DNA of 64,000 nucleotides, from contig DVKC01000041.1 in assembly GCA_018716295.1 (NCBI GenBank), positions 1 through 64,000 on the forward strand. The letters run 5' to 3'. This stretch comes from Candidatus Avimuribaculum pullicola. GTDB lineage: Bacteria; Bacteroidota; Bacteroidia; Bacteroidales; Muribaculaceae. Under the pieces are notes generated by a model, which ran no database searches, was not told the DNA's origin, and saw nothing but the letters and a program-made list of their open reading frames with translations. How positions within the stretch are numbered: position 1 is the first letter of the stretch; each line of letters starts with the position of its first letter. Shown here piece by piece: positions 8,408 to 16,329 of the stretch. The translations under genes and the position numbers were made by a program.

Positions 8408-11143
8408 ATGAGATTTGTATTTTTGGTGACAGCATTGCTCGCTACTGTGGCGATGGCAAGTGCCTATAAGGTAGAAGGTGTAGTAACCGACAAGGCGACA
8501 GGAGAAACATTGGTAGGTGCCATCGTTTCTTGTAAAGAATTGTCTGGCATTGGGACATCTACTGGGTTGGACGGTTCTTATGAAATAGAAATTCCAAGTG
8601 GTAAAAGTGTTACACTCGTTTGGCACTATGTGAGTTATCATAACCACGAAGAACGGGTGACAGGCAATGCCCATCTCGATGTCGCATTAAACCCCGAGGG
8701 TGAGATGCTTGGCGAGGTGGCTGTGATAGGTAGCGCCAACCGCCGTAGTGATGCCAACGCTCGCATGGTGGAACGCACATCGGCAAATATATTGAATATA
8801 ATGAGTGCCAATAGCATTGAAGTGTCGCCCGACCTTGATGTGGCTGGGGTGTTGCAACGCATGTCGGGCGTGGTGCTCGACAAGGGCAGCAGCGACAACG
8901 AACAATATGCAATCTTGCGCGGCATGGACAAGCGGTATAACTATACACTTGTGAACGGGGTGAAGATACCGAGTCCCGATGATGCAAACCGCTATGTGCC
9001 ATTGAACATTTTCCCCAGCGACTTGCTTGACCGTCTTGAAGTGACCAAGTCGCTCACTGCCGACATGGAGGGTGATGCCACTGGCGGCGTGGTCAACATG
9101 GTCATGAAGAACGCCCCATCGCGTTTTACATTTAACGCCAATGTGGCTGCTGGTTACAACTCAATGAATATCGACCACAAGTTCACCGGATTTGATCATG
9201 GAAATATTACTACCGAGTCGCCACGTGAGGCTTATGGCACAGAATACACTGCCACACTCGGTGATTTCAAGCAAGGGACGACTACGCTCGATTATTTCCA
9301 TCCCATGCCCGATATTGTGGCGGGGGTGACTGTTGGAAATCGGTTGTTTGATAATCGGCTGGGATTTATATTTGCAGGTAGCTTGCAAAGCACTTACCGC
9401 ACTAAGAGCAGCCTTTTCTTCTCTGATAACATGAGCCAGCGCGAAACTACCGTGCGATTGAGCGACATGCGCGATCGCATGTATTCAGAGCAACAATTAC
9501 AGACTGGTTTGCACTTGAAACTCGATTATACGTTTAATGTAAACAACGATATTGAATGGTATAATGCATTTTTCAGCAATATCTCCAATCAAGTGCGCGA
9601 GAGTGTCGAAACTGACTTGTCGCTAAATTACGATCCTGAAAATGGCGATTTGCTACAGACGTTTGAAACTCGTGCCCGACAGACGAAGCAACGAATTTTT
9701 GCATCGACGCTTACGGGGCATCACAACAATTTGTTGGTTGAGGGGTTAAGCATAGATTGGACTGCCGAGTATGCCGACGCACACTACAACCGTCCCGATA
9801 ATACCTATACAGCTCTTGAAAATTTGGTGCAGGACAATGTGTCGGTTGTTACGGCCGACCATGGCGAACGGCGGTTTGAGCATAATTCCGACCGAGACCT
9901 TGCTGGGTATTTGAACCTTAAATATGACCGTAAGATAGGATATTTTGACCTGAATGTGAAAGTTGGAGGGATGTATCGCGACAAATCACGTGATAACACG
10001 CACATAACTTATAATTTCACTCCAGGTGGAGCAAGCCGTCCAGTACAAGGCGTTGATTTCAATGGGCTTAATGAGATAGAATGGCAAGTTACCACTCCAC
10101 ATGGTAGTGTAGGCCCACTCAATTACACTGCCGATGAAAACATAGGCGCAGTGTATGGACAGGTGAAATTGTCGCGAGCCAAGTGGCATGTAATTGCCGG
10201 AGTGCGTGCCGAACATACCGACCAATCTTATTCAATGACTTATCCAACGGTAAGTAACGACCCTGAGAGCAAGCAACTATATTGGGACGTGTTGCCATCG
10301 GTGCACATCAAGTATTCGCCAGTTGAGGATATGAATTTGCGTGCATCTTATTTCAAGTCGATCAACCGTCCGGGTTTCTTCGAGATAGTTCCTTATACCA
10401 TCATCAATGAAGATTATTTGGAATTTGGCAACAATGAATTGCGCCGTGCACAGATCGACAACGTTGACTTGCGGTGGGAATGGTATCCGAGTGCCAGTGA
10501 AGAGTTTATGGCGGGTGTGTTTTATAAACATCTGACCGATCCTATCGAATATGTCAGCCGAACCATAAACAGGCAAGTGGGATACGGGCCCGACAATGTG
10601 GGCAATGCCACAAACTATGGCGTGGAAATCGATATTATAAAATATTTCCGCAACTTCGGTGTGAAAGCCAATTATACCTACACGCATTCAACTATAACGA
10701 CCACCAAGATACTTTATGGGCAAGATGCCGAGGGCAACACACATCGTTATGATGTGGAGCAGTCGCGTCCGTTGCTGGGGCAGGCTCCGCATGTGGCCAA
10801 TCTCACGCTTATGTATAAAGACACCCGTTATGGTTGGGACGCACAGCTTGCGTGCAGCTACACAGGCGAGAAGATTGCAATTGTGTCGCAATATCTTGAT
10901 TCGGATTACTGGGACAAAGGCGAGGTGACGCTTGATGCTTCGGTTGAGAAAAGTTTCAAATGCGGCATTACCATATTTGGCAAGGGTACTAATTTGTTGA
11001 ATACGACTTCGGAGAGGTACATCAAAACTCACAATGACTACAACAATAAATTCCCAGGCCAAAATCCCGATAATGGTAAAACCTTGATTAGGAAAGACAA
11101 GCGGGGTATAGGTTTGCTGCTTGGCGTGAGATTTAAATTGTAA
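8408..11143 (+). CDS. TonB-dependent outer-membrane receptor
   Basis: A protein of about 911 residues with a signal peptide (MRFVFLVTALLATVAMASA), a carboxypeptidase-regulatory-like beta-sandwich (about residues 22-100), a plug domain (motif VLQRMSGVVL, then LRGMDKRYN and GGVVNMV) and a long C-terminal beta-barrel ending in an aromatic-rich strand. It imports an unknown ligand through the outer membrane with TonB energy. No SusD partner follows. Instead a beta-helix lipoprotein and an acid-phosphatase-like protein lie downstream on the same strand, which hints at a phosphorylated ligand (inference). The start was chosen after the -7 box at 8366. Confidence 0.93.
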   Translation: MRFVFLVTALLATVAMASAYKVEGVVTDKATGETLVGAIVSCKELSGIGTSTGLDGSYEIEIPSGKSVTLVWHYVSYHNHEERVTGNAHLDVALNPEGEMLGEVAVIGSANRRSDANARMVERTSANILNIMSANSIEVSPDLDVAGVLQRMSGVVLDKGSSDNEQYAILRGMDKRYNYTLVNGVKIPSPDDANRYVPLNIFPSDLLDRLEVTKSLTADMEGDATGGVVNMVMKNAPSRFTFNANVAAGYNSMNIDHKFTGFDHGNITTESPREAYGTEYTATLGDFKQGTTTLDYFHPMPDIVAGVTVGNRLFDNRLGFIFAGSLQSTYRTKSSLFFSDNMSQRETTVRLSDMRDRMYSEQQLQTGLHLKLDYTFNVNNDIEWYNAFFSNISNQVRESVETDLSLNYDPENGDLLQTFETRARQTKQRIFASTLTGHHNNLLVEGLSIDWTAEYADAHYNRPDNTYTALENLVQDNVSVVTADHGERRFEHNSDRDLAGYLNLKYDRKIGYFDLNVKVGGMYRDKSRDNTHITYNFTPGGASRPVQGVDFNGLNEIEWQVTTPHGSVGPLNYTADENIGAVYGQVKLSRAKWHVIAGVRAEHTDQSYSMTYPTVSNDPESKQLYWDVLPSVHIKYSPVEDMNLRASYFKSINRPGFFEIVPYTIINEDYLEFGNNELRRAQIDNVDLRWEWYPSASEEFMAGVFYKHLTDPIEYVSRTINRQVGYGPDNVGNATNYGVEIDIIKYFRNFGVKANYTYTHSTITTTKILYGQDAEGNTHRYDVEQSRPLLGQAPHVANLTLMYKDTRYGWDAQLACSYTGEKIAIVSQYLDSDYWDKGEVTLDASVEKSFKCGITIFGKGTNLLNTTSERYIKTHNDYNNKFPGQNPDNGKTLIRKDKRGIGLLLGVRFKL

Positions 11144-11180
11144 ACGAGATAAATAATAACCCACAATTAAATTAATAAAA

Positions 11181-12497
11181 ATGAAACGTAATTTTTTCAG
11201 TGTTTTTGCTGTTGCAGCACTTATGACACTTGCTGCATGTAGCGACGATGAACCAAACAACAATGAGAACAACAACGAAAACAACCAAAGTGAATATCCC
11301 GAATCAGCTATTATTTGGGGTAAAGACTCGACTGTAATTCTCGAAGATCACTTTGTGGTTCCTGTTAATACTTCGCTCTATGTTGAGGAAGGTGTTACAG
11401 TAATTGCTTCGAATACTGCCGTTAAACCCGAAATCGTGGTGCTGGGCAACATGTATTGCATGGGTACAGAGGAAAACCCTATCACATTCACTGTCGAGAG
11501 TGGCTCGAAAAGCGACCGTTTCTCGCGCAACTGGGGCGGTATCATTTGCGGCTATGATTGCCAGGAACTTTATTTGAACTATGTTACCATCGAATATGGT
11601 GGCGCACAGACTACCGAGAACTCGCAGTCGTTTATCAATCAGCTGTTCAAGTCCGAAACTGGCGAGGGTGTTCCTGCCGTACACTTCTGCAATCCCGATG
11701 GACGCATGATTATTACCAATTGCACGTTGATGAACAATGCCGAAGACCAGATATATATCACAGGCGGCCAGTCGATTGTTGCCCACAACCGTTTCATAAG
11801 CAATGGTTATGATGGTGGCGACGCTATCAATTATAAGTCGGAATGTACGGTAGATGCTGCCTATAACCTCATTTACGATGCCAATACCAATGGTTTCAAA
11901 TTGTCGAATACCGACCTTGTAAACCGTGCCACTCATGTCGTTGCATATAACAATACACTCGTCAATGACGGCTGGCGTCGTCCTGGCATCAAGGGTGGTT
12001 CGATTTGGCTTGAGGAGAATATCTATGCCGAGGTTTACAACAACCTTGTCTATGATTGCCGTTGGGGCTTGAAGCATGATATTGAAATACCCGAAGATCC
12101 CCGTTCTGTATATACGCCTAACTTCTACTTTGCTTCGACCGATGAAGGTGTTCAACAGATGCAAGCCGATGAAGCCGAAGGTATCCTTGTAGGTGATAAC
12201 GACAAGCGTAGTGCATTTGCCGGTGACAACGACCCGATGTTTGTGAACTTTACCCAACAGTCTGATATCAACATCAACGTTGGTTCTAACGAGGCTGGTG
12301 CACCTGCCACTTGGGACAATAGCTGGGACTTCCACTTGCAAGCTGGCTCGCCTGCTCTCACTGGTGGCCGCACCGATTTCACTCCTAATTTTGCCAGCAG
12401 TGGTATCACAATGGAGGGCCTTGCCGGAATTGTTGACAACAACACATTTACTTCACCTGCTCCATCGGAATATTTCGGTGCATACGGTGCAGAATAA
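11181..12497 (+). CDS. Secreted parallel beta-helix lipoprotein, function unknown
   Basis: A 438-residue lipoprotein: signal peptide with lipobox LAAC (Cys20), then an Asn/Glu-rich linker typical of Bacteroidota surface lipoproteins, then a repetitive body with many short strand motifs (VVLGNMYC, NPITFTVES, LYLNYVTIEYGGA, HFCNPDGRMIITNC) characteristic of right-handed parallel beta-helix proteins. Such folds occur in polysaccharide lyases, hydrolases and binding proteins; I see no catalytic signature that settles the choice. It begins 37 nt after the TonB receptor, so it is likely the surface partner of that receptor. Confidence 0.8.
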   Translation: MKRNFFSVFAVAALMTLAACSDDEPNNNENNNENNQSEYPESAIIWGKDSTVILEDHFVVPVNTSLYVEEGVTVIASNTAVKPEIVVLGNMYCMGTEENPITFTVESGSKSDRFSRNWGGIICGYDCQELYLNYVTIEYGGAQTTENSQSFINQLFKSETGEGVPAVHFCNPDGRMIITNCTLMNNAEDQIYITGGQSIVAHNRFISNGYDGGDAINYKSECTVDAAYNLIYDANTNGFKLSNTDLVNRATHVVAYNNTLVNDGWRRPGIKGGSIWLEENIYAEVYNNLVYDCRWGLKHDIEIPEDPRSVYTPNFYFASTDEGVQQMQADEAEGILVGDNDKRSAFAGDNDPMFVNFTQQSDININVGSNEAGAPATWDNSWDFHLQAGSPALTGGRTDFTPNFASSGITMEGLAGIVDNNTFTSPAPSEYFGAYGAE

Positions 12498-12516
12498 AAT
12501 TTGATTGAATCAATTT

Positions 12517-12553
12517 CATGGAGTTGTTTTTCCTTGACATAAACAACTCCATG
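12517..12553 (+). terminator. Perfect 13-bp hairpin between lipoprotein and phosphatase genes
   Basis: CATGGAGTTGTTT (12517-12529) is exactly complementary to 12541-12553, with an 11-nt loop. No long T-run follows, and no obvious promoter separates it from the next gene at 12579. It may therefore act as an attenuator or mRNA-processing signal within one operon and not as a full terminator. Confidence 0.65.
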
Positions 12554-12578
12554 ATTATTCGTAACGATAAATAATGGA

Positions 12579-13529
12579 ATGATGAAACGATTGACATTGA
12601 TAATGTTTGCGGCTTTGTCCGCTATTGGGAGTACTTTTGCTCAGGTAGAATTTCAACGTCCCGACATACCTGCTGGTGCAACATCGATTTATGTTGCCAA
12701 TGACCTGGGACGCAATGGATATTTCGAGCAGAAGACTGTGGCCGAACTTATGGGTTGGATGGCCGATGTGGTTGACCCTGAATTTGTGGCTGCCATAGGC
12801 GATGTACACCATTTCGAAGGTGTAGCAAGTGTCAACGACCCGCTGTGGATGACTAATTATGAGCTTATCTATACACATCCCGACTTGATGATTGATTGGT
12901 ATGCCATACTTGGCAATCATGAGTATCGTGGCAACACGCAAGCAGTGCTTGACTATGCCGGTGTGAGCCGCCGCTGGGTGATGCCTGACCGTTATTATGC
13001 ACTTGAGAAAGATGTGGACGAGGGCAACGAGGAGATCCTCTTCGTGTTTATCGACACGGCACCGCTTATCGACAAGTACCGCCGTGACACCGAAGACTAT
13101 CCCGATGCCGGCAAGCAAGCTATTGAGCCTCAGCTAAAGTGGCTTGAAGACACGCTCGCCGCAAGCAAGGCTAAATGGAAAGTGGTATTTGGCCATCACC
13201 CCATTTTTGCCGATACCGACAAGAATGAAAGCGAGCGCACCGACTTGCAGAAGCGTGTGAAGCCGTTGCTCGATAAATATGGCGTTGATGCGTATATTTG
13301 CGGCCATATCCACAATTTCCAGCATATACAGGCTAAAGGGAGTCGCGTGCAATATTTTGTCAACTCGTCGGGGTCGCTTGCGCGGCACAACGTGAAGCCT
13401 GTCGATGGCACACAATTTTGCAGTGGCGATGAAGGCTTCATGGTGCTTTCGGCCAATGACGATGTAATGCGCTTTTTCCTGTACAACTACAAGGGTGAAA
13501 TCATATACCGCTATGAGATAAAGAAGTGA
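12579..13529 (+). CDS. Secreted metallophosphoesterase, purple/tartrate-resistant acid phosphatase-like
   Basis: A 316-residue exported protein (signal peptide ending near STFA-Q). The calcineurin-like dimetal motifs are in order: ANDLGRNG (altered first motif), AIGDVHHFEG, LGNHEY, GHHPIFA and CGHIHNFQHI. The order and spacing resemble TRAP-like acid phosphatases that remove phosphate from organic esters. It follows the TonB receptor and beta-helix lipoprotein after a hairpin, so it may release phosphate or trim a phosphorylated ligand before uptake. Two adjacent ATG codons (12579 and 12582) are both possible starts. Enzyme class well supported; substrate unknown. Confidence 0.9.
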   Translation: MMKRLTLIMFAALSAIGSTFAQVEFQRPDIPAGATSIYVANDLGRNGYFEQKTVAELMGWMADVVDPEFVAAIGDVHHFEGVASVNDPLWMTNYELIYTHPDLMIDWYAILGNHEYRGNTQAVLDYAGVSRRWVMPDRYYALEKDVDEGNEEILFVFIDTAPLIDKYRRDTEDYPDAGKQAIEPQLKWLEDTLAASKAKWKVVFGHHPIFADTDKNESERTDLQKRVKPLLDKYGVDAYICGHIHNFQHIQAKGSRVQYFVNSSGSLARHNVKPVDGTQFCSGDEGFMVLSANDDVMRFFLYNYKGEIIYRYEIKK

Positions 13530-13563
13530 CGCTTTGCTAAATTCACGTAAGTTTTTTGCAACC

Positions 13564-13598
13564 AGCTGTCAGGCAATAGGCTTGGCAGCTATTGTTTT
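13564..13598 (+). terminator. Rho-independent terminator after the phosphatase gene
   Basis: An imperfect 11-bp stem (13564-13574 with 13580-13590, two G-T pairs) with a short loop is followed by ATTGTTTTT. It lies 35 nt after the phosphatase stop and before the mscS promoter. Confidence 0.6.
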
Positions 13599-13636
13599 TA
13601 TAGCTGGATATAGGTGGAATTTCGACAGTTTCTTAG

Positions 13637-13644
13637 TATTTTTG
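13637..13644 (+). promoter_or_regulatory. -7 box TATTTTTG of the mscS-GNAT operon
   Basis: TATTTTTG matches TAnnTTTG and lies 33 bp before the ATG at 13678. No clear -33 TTTG is seen. Confidence 0.6.
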
Positions 13645-13677
13645 CGTATAAGAAGAAAACAATAGGAAGTTCGATGT

Positions 13678-14868
13678 ATGGAACATATCAATGAAGAGAT
13701 GATGCAGCTGCTGGTAGGCATGGGACTTGTGGAGAACAGCATGACGTGGGCTGGGCGCATTGCCGTGATTTTGGCGATGTTGCTGCTGGTGTTTGTCGTC
13801 AATGTGGTGTTCACGCGAGTTGTTATGCCCATGATACATCGTATAACAGCTTCGACAAAAGCTAAGTGGGACGATTACCTTTTCAGTCGCAAGATGTTGC
13901 GAGGATTTTGCCGCGTTATCGATCCGATATTGGTGTACATAATGTTGCCGATGGCATTCAACGACATGCCGCAGCTGTTGGCGATATTGATTAAAGCGTG
14001 TGAGGTATATTTGGTGGTGGTGTCGCTGATGCTTGTCAACACGTTTCTCAACACCATCTATGAGATGTCAAATGAGCATGAGCATTTGCGTAACCGCCCA
14101 CTTAAAGGCGTTTACCAGATGATAAAATTGGTGTCGGCAGGCGTGGGGATTATTGTGGCTATTGCCATATTGATGGATAGTGATGCTGCTTCGATTGTTG
14201 CCGGGTTGGGTGCCTCGGCTGCCGTGCTGATGCTCATTTTCAAAGACAGTATATTGGGGTTGGTGGCTGGAGTACAACTCTCGGCCAACGACATGTTGCG
14301 GCCTGGCGATTGGATCACTATGGCCAAGTATGGCGCAAACGGGTATGTCGAGGAGGTATCGCTGACGATAGTGAAAGTGCGCAATTTCGATAAGACGGTG
14401 ACTACCATTCCGCCATACGCATTGGTGAGTGATTCGTTCCAGAATTGGCGCGGAATGTGGGACGCTGGGGCACGACGCATTATGCGGTCGGTGAATATCG
14501 ACACTTCGACTATCAGATTTTGCTCTGCCGAAGAACTTGCCGAATTGGTTAAAGAGGGGCTTGCCGACGAACAACTTGCTGCCAGTGGGCAGCCTGTGGA
14601 AAATCTCAAAGTGTATCGCCACTACCTGCGCAAGTTTTTAAGTACATATCCCGAGATTGACCAAGACCAGATGTTGATGGTAAGGCAGTTGCAACCTACC
14701 ACCGAGGGTGTGCCTGTGGAGATATATTGTTTTACCAATACCACGGTGTGGCCTGAGTATGAACGAATCCAGTCCGACATTTTCGACCACATACTTGCTG
14801 TAACTCCGCGTTTTGGGCTGAAAGTTTTCCAACGTATCTCATCGATTGATATTGCCAAGTTGCGATGA
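13678..14868 (+). CDS. MscS family mechanosensitive channel, YbdG-like
   Basis: A 396-residue inner-membrane protein with about five transmembrane segments in its first 200 residues, the pore-lining MscS segment GLGASAAVLMLIFKDSILGLVAGVQLS and the beta-domain start PGDWITM. The longer N-terminus and the motifs AKWDDYLF and IPPYALVSDSFQNWRGM resemble E. coli YbdG (MscM-type) more than MscS. It protects cells against osmotic downshock by opening under membrane tension. It overlaps the GNAT gene by 4 nt (ATGA), so translation is probably coupled. Confidence 0.93.
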   Translation: MEHINEEMMQLLVGMGLVENSMTWAGRIAVILAMLLLVFVVNVVFTRVVMPMIHRITASTKAKWDDYLFSRKMLRGFCRVIDPILVYIMLPMAFNDMPQLLAILIKACEVYLVVVSLMLVNTFLNTIYEMSNEHEHLRNRPLKGVYQMIKLVSAGVGIIVAIAILMDSDAASIVAGLGASAAVLMLIFKDSILGLVAGVQLSANDMLRPGDWITMAKYGANGYVEEVSLTIVKVRNFDKTVTTIPPYALVSDSFQNWRGMWDAGARRIMRSVNIDTSTIRFCSAEELAELVKEGLADEQLAASGQPVENLKVYRHYLRKFLSTYPEIDQDQMLMVRQLQPTTEGVPVEIYCFTNTTVWPEYERIQSDIFDHILAVTPRFGLKVFQRISSIDIAKLR

Positions 14869-15323
14869 GAGTCGAGCTGGTCGATAGTGACAAGCGGCGT
14901 TACATGCCGCTGTTGCTCGTGGGCGACGAGCAGGAATCGATGGTGTGCCGCTACCTCGATCGTGGTGAGTTGTATGCCATGTTTGATGATGATGGGGGAT
15001 TGGTTGCCGTTGCAGTTGTCACTGATGAGGGCGGCGGCGTGTGCGAGTTGAAAAATATCGCCGTCGAGCCGCGCTGTCATCGCCGAGGCTACGGTCGCCG
15101 CATGGTCGAATACCTGTGCCGCCGCTATGCCGCCCGCTTCCACACCATGCTTGTCGGCACTGGCGAGACCCCTGCCACCACGGCATTCTACACAAGTTGC
15201 GGCTTCACCTATTCCCACACTGTGGCTGATTTCTTTACTATGCACTATGACCACCCAGTCATCGACGACGGCATCCTGCTGCGTGACATGCTCTACTACC
15301 GCCGCTCGCTGTCGCCCCGTTGA
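14865..15323 (+). CDS. GNAT family N-acetyltransferase
   Basis: A 152-residue acetyltransferase. The acetyl-CoA-binding motif A is IAVEPRCHRRGYGRRMVEYL (R-x-x-G-x-G/A form); motif B follows as ATTAFYTSCGF. The substrate (small amine, amino acid or protein N-terminus) cannot be told from sequence. Its start overlaps the stop of the channel gene, so both are expressed together. The gene is GC-richer than its surroundings. It is the last gene before a 1-kb non-coding region. Confidence 0.9.
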   Translation: MRVELVDSDKRRYMPLLLVGDEQESMVCRYLDRGELYAMFDDDGGLVAVAVVTDEGGGVCELKNIAVEPRCHRRGYGRRMVEYLCRRYAARFHTMLVGTGETPATTAFYTSCGFTYSHTVADFFTMHYDHPVIDDGILLRDMLYYRRSLSPR

Positions 15324-15414
15324 ACTGCGCATACCGCAATGACTGCATTTCAGGATTTGCAAATTTGGTCAGGTTGTGGCAAACCATTGTGGCTGCAATC
15401 GAGGGGGAGGTCAT

Positions 15415-15594
15415 CGGGGGTGTATCAAAATGCAAATTTGTGCAATTTTGTAGGGACGCACGGCCCGTGCGTCCGCTGCGTAGTCAGGTGTATATTTTAT
15501 TGATTTACAGATGGTTAATTGAGCCTTGCGGCACTCGGACGCACGGGCCGTGCGTCCCTACGAGGTGGGTCATGCCAATTTTGATACACCCCCG
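15415..15594. mobile_element. MITE-like palindromic element of about 180 bp
   Basis: The ends CGGGGGTGTATCAAAAT and its reverse complement (15415-15431 and 15578-15594) form near-perfect terminal inverted repeats. Inside each end, GTAGGGACGCACGG begins another inverted segment that is itself a 21-bp palindrome (centres near 15464 and 15547). No open frame or clear target-site duplication is seen. The structure fits a non-autonomous element or a large extragenic palindrome. I recall similar GGACGCACGGCCCGTGCGTCC repeats in other Bacteroidota, but could not check this. Confidence 0.75.
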
Positions 15595-15641
15595 GTGATA
15601 GCTCGAATGTAGCCGTAATGTGTTGTAAATGTGGTAGTAAC

Positions 15642-15664
15642 GAGCCGCCATAATATGACGGTTC
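15642..15664 (+). terminator. Hairpin downstream of the MITE-like element
   Basis: A 10-bp stem with one mismatch and a 3-nt loop (GAGCCGCCAT pairing with ATGACGGTTC). There is no strong T-run, so its role as a terminator for the mscS-GNAT operon is uncertain. Confidence 0.35.
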
Positions 15665-15766
15665 TACATAATTGCCTGTCTGTAATTGTTGATTGTTTCA
15701 GACATAGCTATTTTGATACAACCTCTACATTTTTTTGTTTCGTTTTATTTTTTTTGAAATAAATGC

Positions 15767-15774
15767 TAACTTTG
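15767..15774 (+). promoter_or_regulatory. -7 box TAACTTTG of the RNA candidate
   Basis: A full TAnnTTTG match preceded by T-rich DNA. No reading frame of note starts downstream before the FadL-like gene at 16330, over 500 bp away. This suggests that it drives an untranslated RNA. Confidence 0.55.
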
Positions 15775-15780
15775 TAGTGA

Positions 15781-16137
15781 TTTTGCAATTATGCCACTTG
15801 GCTTCCGCAAGGTTGGCAGTTGGCGGGTAACGAAATCGATACATAACATAGAACGGCGTTTACTTCAACGCTTCATCTTTACGTTCCGAACTTCGAACAC
15901 TTGGAATCCTTGTAACAGATGACGCAACGGTAGATGTCCTCGGGATGTGGCTATATGCGCATCCCCTCGTTTTGCATACAGCCGTGCGCAGTGGGCGCAT
16001 GGCAGTGGCACAATCGGGGGCAATGGCTGTATTCATATCGGCGTGGGCTTCGGAGTTGCTTGTCCTTACAAGGTGGCAAGTTCGAAGGCCAGGAACGTGG
16101 GATAAGTAACTAAGTACGAATCTCACGCTATTTTTTT
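15781..16137 (+). ncRNA. Candidate structured non-coding RNA of about 355 nt
   Basis: The region lies between a -7 box (15767-15774) and a rho-independent terminator (stem 16096-16103/16120-16127, then seven T at 16131-16137). It has internal stems: GGGATGTG with CGCATCCC (15942-15965), ATACAGCC with GGCTGTAT (15976-15983 and 16025-16032), and a GTGCGC/GCGCAT hairpin nested within the latter. It has no plausible protein frame; an antisense 88-codon frame exists but lacks family features. It shows none of the signatures of tmRNA, RNase P, SRP or 6S RNA that I know. I have an uncertain memory of related intergenic sequences in other Bacteroidales. Confidence 0.5.
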
Positions 16138-16276
16138 GTATATGTGTCTATTAATCGAGAGTCGAAGTGCATCGTGTGCAAGGTCGCTTGACCTGAGTGA
16201 CCTGCCGCCGCAACGACTCCGAGTGTGACTTCAAACGTATTTTTATCTTGCAATAGATTGCAAGGTCGCATTGATG

Positions 16277-16318
16277 AATGTGGGTAATTATTTTATCAAA
16301 TGCGGGTAATTATTTTTA
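16277..16318. repeat. Two direct repeats at 22-bp spacing before the FadL-like gene
   Basis: AATGTGGGTAATTATTTTAT (16277-16296) and AATGCGGGTAATTATTTTTA (16299-16318) are nearly identical and repeat every 22 bp, about two helical turns. They end 11 bp before the ATG at 16330. Two same-face sites would suit an activator or repressor dimer. No canonical -7 box is seen between them and the gene. Confidence 0.65.
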
Positions 16319-16329
16319 ATCATTTTACT

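Noticed and set aside
15320-15598. Plus-strand frame of 92 codons
   Set aside because: It runs over the palindromic MITE-like element; its apparent protein is the translation of the repeat.
15860-16126. Minus-strand frame of 88 codons in the RNA candidate
   Set aside because: It lies across stems and terminator of the structured region, has no promoter in its direction, and shows no recognisable domain. I treat it as a shadow of the RNA.
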